From contig JAISSE010000178.1 in NCBI GenBank assembly GCA_031273285.1, positions 1-5,500 on the forward strand: a stretch of 5,500 nucleotides of DNA, written 5' to 3'. This DNA comes from Prevotellaceae bacterium (lineage in GTDB: Bacteria > Bacteroidota > Bacteroidia > Bacteroidales > UBA932). Positions 1 to 5,280 of this stretch are shown piece by piece (the first letter of the stretch is position 1; each line of letters opens with the position of its first letter). The position numbers and the translations under genes were made by a program. The notes beneath the pieces were generated by a model, which made no database searches, was not told where the DNA came from, and saw nothing but the letters and a program-made list of their open reading frames with translations.

Positions 1-431
1 CCGCCGGCGTTCAGTAATTTGTTTGCGAACACTAATTCGGGGATAAGCGCTATTTTGGCGCTGGCATACGGAGGGTCGGCGAAAATTATGTCGTACGATT
101 TGCGGCAGAATTTAAGGAAGCGGAACGAATCGTTTCTTATGGCATGTATTTGCTTGAAATCCAGGGTGGCGGATGCGTTTTTTATATACGCAAAATGCAA
201 CGGCTCTATTTCCACGGCATCAATGTACTGACTTCCCCGCGAAGCAAATTCGTATGATATTCCGCCCGTTCCGGCAAAAAGGTCGAGGACTTCGACGGAA
301 GCGAAATCAAACAGATTTTCCAGAATATTGAACAGATTTTCTTTGGCAAAATCCGTCGTCGGTCGGGCTTTGAATCCTTTCGGAAGGGCAGGCAGCGAGC
401 GTCCTCCGTATTGTCCGCTGATTATTCGCAT
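1..431 (-). CDS. rsmD: 16S rRNA (guanine-N2)-methyltransferase RsmD, 5' part (cut by left edge)
   Basis: RsmD uses S-adenosylmethionine to methylate N2 of G966 (E. coli numbering) of 16S rRNA during assembly of the small ribosomal subunit, in the cytoplasm. I translated 143 codons from the minus strand; the frame stays open to the window edge, so roughly the last 35-40 residues are missing compared with the usual 175-200. The protein starts MRIISGQYGG, followed by the family's PTTDFAKENLFNIL segment (residues 24-37). SAM-binding motif I is DLFAGTGG at 50-57, an acidic motif II lies at 73-76 (VEIE), and the catalytic DPPY tetrad is at 119-122. The ATG at 429-431 lies inside the end of the upstream DUF3822 gene in another frame (10-base overlap), which suggests translational coupling. 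There is no Shine-Dalgarno sequence. It is the most downstream visible gene of a leftward operon. The family assignment is secure; the exact target base is inferred from the family. Confidence 0.95.
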   Translation of the reverse strand, partial: MRIISGQYGGRSLPALPKGFKARPTTDFAKENLFNILENLFDFASVEVLDLFAGTGGISYEFASRGSQYIDAVEIEPLHFAYIKNASATLDFKQIHAIRNDSFRFLKFCRKSYDIIFADPPYASAKIALIPELVFANKLLNAG

Positions 432-1237
432 TCGTGCAATGATAAAAGATTGTAATATTTCGACGAAATTTCGACGCCGAACAGCAGCGATATTTTTCTG
501 TTGTGTTCCCGAATGATGGACGGAAAAAACTTTGTGAGATTTTTTGCTTCGCTGTTCGAAATTTCTCCCGATATATATATAGGTGCGTCTTTGATGTCAA
601 ATTTGTCGGATATGGCTGAAATAAAATAAATTATATCTTTGATGTCGAATATTTCGAACGAATTGTTCAAAATAAATTTATTATCCCTGAAAATACTGAC
701 ATCCATAAAATTACTGCAAAACGCGATATTCATAGCCGTGCCTGAGACCCGGCGGATTAGCCGGTATGCCTGATTGAAAAGATGCGGATTGTCGAAACGG
801 GAGATTATCTTTGAAACGATGGGACTTGGCAGCGCGAAACAGCAATAAGCCTCAATTTCGGGAATATACCTGTAATGTATCTCGTCAAGCTCGTCGAGCT
901 GGAAAAAAACCGAAATGTGCGACCTGATATCGTTTATCGAAAAGATACTCTTGGGAATAAGAACGTTTTTCCGGGAAATAAACAGGCATCCGACAGGAGT
1001 CTTAATCGCCGGAATTTCGTCCGCAATATTTTCGGTTATCCTGTTGATTTCCTTGACCCACAGATTAATATCCGCGATGTTGGCGGAATAGGAAAAAGTT
1101 TTCAGCACGACATGCTTCTGTTTATCAGCATCGTATATACAGAAAGAAAATCCATTCAGGCTTACCTGAATGGATAATCTGTAGTTTTTATTCCCTGTTA
1201 AACTGAAACTTTTATCAACAAAATCAATGTCGGACAT
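422..1237 (-). CDS. DUF3822 family protein, probable actin/PilM-like fold
   Basis: This 271-residue soluble protein has no signal peptide or membrane segment. I recognise it as the Bacteroidota-specific DUF3822 type commonly encoded beside rsmD; its function is unknown. Features seen: an N-terminal strand-turn-strand pattern, RLSIQVSLNGFSFCIYD (20-36), and a second similar one, FMDVSIFRDNKFILNNSFEI (177-196). The latter is followed by a helix (200-212) and a strand ending in IYISGE (220-225). Two such duplicated beta-hairpin lobes resemble PilM/FtsA-type actin-fold proteins, but I see no confident nucleotide-binding residues, so this fold is an inference. The frame could open further upstream at a TTG (1264) inside the preceding gene. 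I prefer the ATG at 1237 because it gives the usual MSDIDFVD-like beginning and a 17-base gap to the preceding stop. It sits between a membrane protein gene and rsmD, overlapping rsmD by 10 bases. Confidence 0.85.
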   Translation of the reverse strand: MSDIDFVDKSFSLTGNKNYRLSIQVSLNGFSFCIYDADKQKHVVLKTFSYSANIADINLWVKEINRITENIADEIPAIKTPVGCLFISRKNVLIPKSIFSINDIRSHISVFFQLDELDEIHYRYIPEIEAYCCFALPSPIVSKIISRFDNPHLFNQAYRLIRRVSGTAMNIAFCSNFMDVSIFRDNKFILNNSFEIFDIKDIIYFISAISDKFDIKDAPIYISGEISNSEAKNLTKFFPSIIREHNRKISLLFGVEISSKYYNLLSLHECE

Positions 1238-1254
1238 TTGTCGATTGATTTTTT

Positions 1255-1860
1255 TTATTCCCAATTGCCGGCATTATTGTTGGGCTGGGTGATACTTCCG
1301 ACTTTAAGTCCCTGATACCGGTTCATGTTCTTGTGGTCATCATTGAGATTGACAATCAGTTGCCTGTCCAATCCCTTCAGATAAACATCATTGTGAACAC
1401 TTGCCTCGAACAGCGGTATAACTACTTTCGAGATGGACATGTAGTCAATTGCCTGCAATTGAAACGGTTCACGCACAATCGGAACATAAGCGATGGAATC
1501 GATATTGAACCCTTTAACATTGTTAAACAGAGAATCTTTCACCGCAACCCTTATTGTGTCGGTGTAGACTAACTTTTTGGCGACAGCGACGGAATCGTCC
1601 CACGAACCGACTTGTCTGACAATCTTCAGGCTGTCGTTTTTGTAGAAATTGATTAGAGTATCAAAGCCTCCCGTAAAACGACCGTACCTGTCCTTGTATG
1701 CCACCTGCAGTTCCCGAATATCCTTCAATCGCTGAACTACCAGCTCTTTACGATATTCAACGGCTCTGTTGAAACGGATAGGCTCCATCAGGCTATCGTA
1801 TAACAAATAGGCTAAAACAACGGCGACAACGCCCAGAATAATTTGAATGACAGTTTTCAT
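1255..1860 (-). CDS. Single-pass membrane protein with pilin-like N-terminus, unknown function
   Basis: A 201-residue protein of unknown function, the first gene of the leftward operon. Residues 4-22 form one hydrophobic segment (VIQIILGVVAVVLAYLLY), so the protein is probably anchored in the inner membrane with residues 25-201 outside the cytoplasm. Residues 30-58 form a long charged amphipathic helix, followed by AYKDRYGRFTGGFDTLINF (54-72). A membrane helix running straight into an amphipathic helix, and then an 'AYKxxYGRFxGxFDxLI' turn, recalls type IV pilin or type II pseudopilin proteins. However, no prepilin peptidase cleavage site (G then F/E) is visible and the C-terminal half matches nothing I know. 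The C-terminus is polar and Asn-rich. The ATG at 1858-1860 has an A-rich leader without a Shine-Dalgarno sequence, 60-65 bases after a good TAnnTTTG element. I recall similar proteins upstream of DUF3822 genes in Bacteroidota, but I cannot name a family. Confidence 0.85.
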   Translation of the reverse strand: MKTVIQIILGVVAVVLAYLLYDSLMEPIRFNRAVEYRKELVVQRLKDIRELQVAYKDRYGRFTGGFDTLINFYKNDSLKIVRQVGSWDDSVAVAKKLVYTDTIRVAVKDSLFNNVKGFNIDSIAYVPIVREPFQLQAIDYMSISKVVIPLFEASVHNDVYLKGLDRQLIVNLNDDHKNMNRYQGLKVGSITQPNNNAGNWE

Positions 1861-1927
1861 TATTTTGTATATTTGAATTACTTATTATATTTTTATCAAA
1901 ATCAAAAAAATTTGAATTATGTTTGTG

Positions 1928-1956
1928 CAAATTTATAAAAAAAAATCGTACGCAAG
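1928..1956 (-). promoter_or_regulatory. Bacteroidetes-type promoter of the leftward operon
   Basis: Reading the minus strand, TAAATTTG (1935-1928) matches the -7 consensus TAnnTTTG exactly. CTTG (1956-1953) lies 17 bases upstream as a somewhat close -33 element (consensus TTTG at about 19-21). Transcription would start near 1920, giving an untranslated leader of about 60 bases before the ATG at 1860. The position in the only long gap upstream of the operon supports it. Spacing is slightly short, so the -33 call is weaker than the -7 call. Confidence 0.6.
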
Positions 1957-1964
1957 TATCTTTT
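1932..1964 (+). promoter_or_regulatory. Probable weak promoter of the RecD-like helicase gene
   Basis: TATCTTTT (1957-1964) is one base from the -7 consensus TAnnTTTG, and TTTA (1932-1935) lies 21 bases upstream as a one-mismatch -33 element. The start would fall about 10-15 bases before the helicase ATG at 1983. The two elements lie over the elements of the leftward promoter on the other strand. Both are imperfect in a very AT-rich stretch, so this could be chance. Confidence 0.35.
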
Positions 1965-1982
1965 TAAAATTATTTTTTTGTC

Positions 1983-3386
1983 ATGAACATCGAATATATT
2001 GGTAATCTTATAGAAAGCAATTTAAAATTTATTCCCACGCCTGACCAGAAAAAGCTGATTCGGGGGCTTTCGCAGTTCATTTTCGACGCAAATATGCCGT
2101 TTTTTTTGCTGAAGGGATATGCCGGTACCGGAAAAACTTCGGTGATTGCGGCACTGGTGCAAAGTCTGAAGGAAATGAGGATTAATACGGTGTTGATGGC
2201 ACCTACAGGGCGGGCAGCAAAAGTACTGGCTTCGTATGCCGGATTTCAGGCATTTACCATCCATAAAAAAATTTACAGGCAAAAATCCATCGAAGAACAG
2301 TCGGCGTTTTCTCTCGCGCCGAATTTGTACAAAAACGCAATATTCATTGTAGATGAGGCATCTATGATATCGGGAACGTCGTACGACCAGTCGATTTTCG
2401 GTTCGGGCGATTTGCTTGAGGACATGATGAGATATATCGGAAGCGGCACGAACTGCAAACTTGTCATCGTCGGCGACAGCGCCCAGCTGCCTCCCGTCGG
2501 ATTCGCTCTAAGTCCGGCACTGGACGTCGACAGAATCGGATGCTACGGCAGATGTATGGATGCCGAACTGAAAGACGTTGTACGTCAGACCAATCAGTCG
2601 GGGATATTGTTCAACGCAACGGAAATCAGAAAACAGATTGAAACCAGGGATGTCAAATTCCCCAAATTCCGGACGGATTTTCCCGACATTATGCAAATTA
2701 CCGGAGTCGATCTGATTGAAACTCTTTCGGATGCATACGCCAAATACGGCAGGGAGGAAACAATCGTCATTTGCCGATCGAACAAAAGAGCCAACAAATA
2801 TAACGAAGGGATAAGAAACAGAGTGCTTTGCATGGAAGACGAGATTGTCGCGGGCGACAGGATTATGGTGGTCAAGAACAACTATAAACTGTCCGAAGAC
2901 ATTGAGGAGATAGATTTTATCGCCAACGGCGACATGGCAACCGTCCGCAGAATCCGGAATTTTCGGCAATGCTACGGGCTGCATTTTGCCGATATGACGC
3001 TGGAACTGCCCGATTACAATAACCTTGAGGTGGATAACAAGGCTATTCTGGATACCTTGAGCATAGAATCGGCTTCGCTGCCCGCCGAAATGAATCAGCA
3101 GCTGTTTTACAGCCTTGCCGAAGATTATGAACATATTACAAATAAACGGGAAAGATACAGGGCGATAAAGGAAGACCCTTTTTTCAATGCCTTGCAGATT
3201 AAGTTTGCCTACGCGATTACCTGCCACAAATCACAGGGCGGTCAATGGGAATGTGTTTTTCTGGACTGTCCTTATTTTGCGGACGATAACCTGACTTTCG
3301 AAGATCTGAGATGGTTCTATACCGCCGTAACACGTGCTTCCCGACAACTTTACTTAGTGAATTTCGACGAAAAATATTTTTATTGA
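1983..3386 (+). CDS. RecD/Dda-like SF1B ATP-dependent DNA helicase
   Basis: A 467-residue superfamily 1B helicase; members use ATP to move 5'-to-3' on single-stranded DNA and act in repair, recombination or replication. All core motifs are visible in order: Walker A GYAGTGKTS (45-53, with K51 and T52); motif Ia APTGRAAK (73-80); Walker B VDEAS (123-127, with D124 and E125); motif III VGDSAQLPPVG (163-173); motif IV with an arginine in DVVRQ (198-202); motif V ITCHKSQGGQW (412-422); and motif VI YTAVTRA (446-452, with the arginine finger). Between IV and V, residues 287-400 carry FIANGDMATV, typical of the SH3-like insert of RecD/Dda proteins. There is no RecBCD-type N-terminal domain and no nuclease, so this is the short stand-alone form common in Bacteroidota rather than RecD of RecBCD. 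It starts at an ATG without a Shine-Dalgarno sequence and is divergent from the rsmD operon. The family is certain; the cellular role is not shown by context. Confidence 0.92.
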   Translation: MNIEYIGNLIESNLKFIPTPDQKKLIRGLSQFIFDANMPFFLLKGYAGTGKTSVIAALVQSLKEMRINTVLMAPTGRAAKVLASYAGFQAFTIHKKIYRQKSIEEQSAFSLAPNLYKNAIFIVDEASMISGTSYDQSIFGSGDLLEDMMRYIGSGTNCKLVIVGDSAQLPPVGFALSPALDVDRIGCYGRCMDAELKDVVRQTNQSGILFNATEIRKQIETRDVKFPKFRTDFPDIMQITGVDLIETLSDAYAKYGREETIVICRSNKRANKYNEGIRNRVLCMEDEIVAGDRIMVVKNNYKLSEDIEEIDFIANGDMATVRRIRNFRQCYGLHFADMTLELPDYNNLEVDNKAILDTLSIESASLPAEMNQQLFYSLAEDYEHITNKRERYRAIKEDPFFNALQIKFAYAITCHKSQGGQWECVFLDCPYFADDNLTFEDLRWFYTAVTRASRQLYLVNFDEKYFY

Positions 3387-3432
3387 ACGATGTTGTGCAA
3401 GAAAAAGCCTTATTGACAGCCGATTGTAATTT

Positions 3433-3467
3433 TTTGCGGATTTATTGTACTTTTATCACTACCTTTG
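3433..3467 (+). promoter_or_regulatory. Bacteroidetes-type promoter of the LolC/E-like permease gene
   Basis: TACCTTTG (3460-3467) is an exact match to the -7 element TAnnTTTG. TTTG (3433-3436) lies 23 bases upstream, slightly more than the usual -33 spacing. Transcription should start only about 5-8 bases downstream, around 3472-3475. This matters for the gene start: the TTG at 3445 would lie upstream of the transcript, so the TTG at 3481 is favoured and the leader is very short. Confidence 0.6.
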
Positions 3468-3480
3468 TAAAAAAAATGCT

Positions 3481-4719
3481 TTGAACACGGAACTTTTTAT
3501 TGCAAAAAAACTGTCCTTCAACAGGGACAACAAGCCGGTGAGGGTAATGACGCGCATTGCCGTGTTCAGCGTTGCTCTGAGTATTGCGGTAATGATTGTG
3601 GCGACGTCGGTGCTGTCGGGGTTCAAAATTCAGCTTAAAGAAAAAATTTCGGGTTTCAATGCTCATCTGCGCATTTCCAATCTTGATTCGAACTATTCGT
3701 TTGATCCGGCTCCGATTTTTAACGATTACGATTTCTACCATTCCATCGCCGCATTGCCCGAAGTTAAACATTTACAGCAATATGCGTATAAGGGCGGCAT
3801 AATCCGAGCGAACAGCGATATACAGGGCGTTGTGCTGAAAGGCGTCGGCACGGATTTCGACCGGTCGTTTTTCGACCGGTATATGGTCGATGGAGGTATG
3901 TTTTCCGTAAATGACACCGTAACGTCGGACAGTGTGATAATTTCCGAAAGTTTGTCCAACCTGTTGAACCTGAAGACGGGAGATTCTTTCGAGATGTATT
4001 TTGTGCAGGAGCCTGTGAGAGTGAGACGTTTCACAATCGCCGGACTGTACAATACCTATTTCGAAGAGATGGATAAGACTTTCGTTGTCTGCGACATACG
4101 ACACATACGGAGACTTAACCGGTGGAATAACAATCAGATATCGGGAATGGAGATAATGCTGCACAATCCCGACGATATGGATAAAGCCTTCGAAAAAATC
4201 GACGATATCGCAGGATATTTGACTTTCGAAGACGGTTCGAGGCTCGAAGTTACGACTTTGCGCAGTGCATTTCCCGAAATATTCAACTGGCTCGCCATAT
4301 TGGACATGAACGTGCTTATTATCCTGATAATAATGGTGGTAGTTGCCGGATTCAACATGATATCGGGTCTGCTGATAATGCTTCTGGAAAAAATATCCAT
4401 GATCGGAATACTGAAATCCATGGGCATGCCCGATTTCAGCATCCGTAAAATATTCATGTACAGGTCGTCCATGATTGTGCTGAAAGGACTTGTGTACGGA
4501 AACATTCTGGGTTTGTCGCTGTGTATTCTCCAGCATTACTGCGGAATAGTACATCTTAACCCCGAAAGTTATTTTTTTTCTACCGCTCCCGTAAGTATTA
4601 ACCCGTTGAGCGTAGCTCTGCTGAATATTTGTTCTTTTGTGGTTATCTCTGTTTCACAGATGATTCCGACGATGGTCATCGCAAGAATCAGTCCCGATAA
4701 AACCATGCGCAAAGAATAG
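3481..4719 (+). CDS. ABC transporter permease of the LolC/LolE (FtsX/MacB) family
   Basis: A 412-residue inner-membrane permease of the type that, with a LolD-like ATPase, releases lipoproteins from the inner membrane for transfer to the outer membrane. Layout with M1 at 3481: N-terminal NTELFIAKKLSF; TM1 at 23-45 (IAVFSVALSIAVMIVATSVL); a periplasmic MacB-type domain at about 46-270; TM2 at 277-300; the cytoplasmic coupling segment LLEKISMIGILKSMGM (301-316), a hallmark of the family; TM3 at 328-350; TM4 at 375-399; and the end ISPDKTMRKE. The frame is open from a TTG at 3445, but the family begins near MNxxLFIA and a promoter element sits at 3460-3467. I therefore choose the TTG at 3481; an ATG at 3476 is out of frame and stops after two codons. 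No ATPase gene is adjacent. Lol-type lipoprotein release is the best guess; a different substrate is possible. Confidence 0.88.
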   Translation: MNTELFIAKKLSFNRDNKPVRVMTRIAVFSVALSIAVMIVATSVLSGFKIQLKEKISGFNAHLRISNLDSNYSFDPAPIFNDYDFYHSIAALPEVKHLQQYAYKGGIIRANSDIQGVVLKGVGTDFDRSFFDRYMVDGGMFSVNDTVTSDSVIISESLSNLLNLKTGDSFEMYFVQEPVRVRRFTIAGLYNTYFEEMDKTFVVCDIRHIRRLNRWNNNQISGMEIMLHNPDDMDKAFEKIDDIAGYLTFEDGSRLEVTTLRSAFPEIFNWLAILDMNVLIILIIMVVVAGFNMISGLLIMLLEKISMIGILKSMGMPDFSIRKIFMYRSSMIVLKGLVYGNILGLSLCILQHYCGIVHLNPESYFFSTAPVSINPLSVALLNICSFVVISVSQMIPTMVIARISPDKTMRKE

Positions 4720-4739
4720 GTTTCCTGATTTTTAGGAAC
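4720..4739 (+). terminator. Weak hairpin just after the permease stop codon
   Basis: TTCCT (4722-4726) pairs with AGGAA (4734-4738), extendable by a G-C pair with one bulged base, around a T-rich loop. It begins immediately after the TAG at 4717-4719. There is no T-run after the stem, so it is not a canonical intrinsic terminator and may do nothing. Confidence 0.2.
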
Positions 4740-4800
4740 AGTATGCAACATTAATCACAAGCACCGCATCAAATTTATGACGGATAAGAAGAATTAATTG

Positions 4801-4808
4801 TATCTTTG
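4801..4808 (+). promoter_or_regulatory. Orphan Bacteroidetes -7 promoter element in the non-coding stretch
   Basis: TATCTTTG matches TAnnTTTG exactly. A TTTA at 4774-4777, 23 bases upstream, is a weak -33 candidate. No open frame of useful length follows: the first ATG (4840) stops after four codons. If active, it drives either a non-coding RNA or a long untranslated leader of something beyond the right edge. Confidence 0.4.
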
Positions 4809-4843
4809 TATCCGGAAAAGTGTTTGTGAAAATTCAATAATGG

Positions 4844-4950
4844 TCTCTGTGTAAGAGATTCACGTTGAAAAAATATGTGTTGTGGCTTCCAAAGTCATGT
4901 AGCGAAGCCGTGAAATGTTTCGATTAAGTCGGACAGGAAAAATAATTTCC
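4844..4950 (+). other. Cluster of small hairpins downstream of the orphan promoter
   Basis: Three simple stem-loops follow the promoter element at 4801. TCTCT/AGAGA (4844-4848 with 4854-4858) has a 5-base loop. GGCTTC/GAAGCC (4884-4889 with 4904-4909) has a 14-base loop and can extend through G-U pairs. GGAAA/TTTCC (4936-4940 with 4946-4950) has a 5-base loop. They match no RNA family I know (not tmRNA, RNase P, SRP or 6S as far as I can see). Stems this short occur often by chance, so a structured RNA here is only a possibility. Confidence 0.2.
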
Positions 4951-4951
4951 G
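4936..4951. repeat. 16-bp word, copy 1 of 2 (second copy at 5309-5324)
   Basis: GGAAAAATAATTTCCG here and GGAAGAATAATTTCCG at 5309-5324 differ at one of 16 positions. Each has GGAA and TTCC arms able to form a small hairpin. They lie 373 bases apart and flank most of the degenerate array. Confidence 0.5.
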
Positions 4952-5280
4952 AACCGGACGAATAAATTTCTCCGAAAATTCCTCTGAAACGCTTATGAAA
5001 CTGTATTAAAACGACTGTGTCGCTCTCTTAAAAAATTATGACGCAACATAAAAATGACGGTAGCAACCAATAATTTTGTATGACGCCGCTTAAAAACGTT
5101 TTGACGTCATAAGAAACTGTGTAGGTGACAAAATTTTTATTTTTTAGCGCTTCATAATACTTTAAGGGTGCGTTTCAAAGGTTTTTTGCCGTTCCGTAAT
5201 TTTGTATGAACTCGAAACCATGGTTTTTGTGCGGTGGAATAATTTTTTAAGAGCGGCTTCCCTCGGTTTTACAGTAGGAA

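Larger units (their letters stand above)
4720..5006. other. Gene-free stretch after the permease gene
   Basis: No coding frame of credible length on either strand, no tRNA-like pattern and no insertion-sequence ends were found here. The only features are the weak hairpin at the permease end, the promoter element at 4801 and the hairpins up to 4950. From about 4920 the text starts to resemble the degenerate array that follows (AATAATTT and TTAAG-like words), so the array's left boundary is not sharp. Confidence 0.6.

Noticed and set aside
307..600. 97-codon minus-strand frame across the rsmD/DUF3822 junction
   Set aside because: Both overlapping genes in the other frames are recognisable families, and this translation is compositionally odd.
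875..1177. 100-codon plus-strand frame antisense to the DUF3822 gene
   Set aside because: No family resemblance and no promoter; it is the complement of a conserved coding frame.
2508..3227. 239-codon open frame on the minus strand within the helicase gene
   Set aside because: It is antisense to a frame holding all SF1B motifs, has no recognisable domain and no promoter or start context of its own.
3387..3480. Possible terminator between the helicase and permease genes
   Set aside because: No stem of useful length followed by a T-run could be found; the T-rich stretch at 3429-3435 has no hairpin before it.
3856..3880. Direct repeat TTCGACCGGT at 3856-3865 and 3871-3880
   Set aside because: It lies inside the permease gene and simply encodes FDR-S-F-FDR at a position where the family has a similar sequence; nothing suggests a separate function.
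3772..4554. 260-codon open frame on the minus strand within the permease gene
   Set aside because: It lies opposite a clear FtsX-family gene; its His/Tyr/Gln-rich translation is typical of a shadow frame.
4901..4960. RNase P-like fragment (AAGTCGGACAGG resembling a conserved RNase P RNA word)
   Set aside because: The match is partial and none of the other conserved RNase P RNA segments appear around it.
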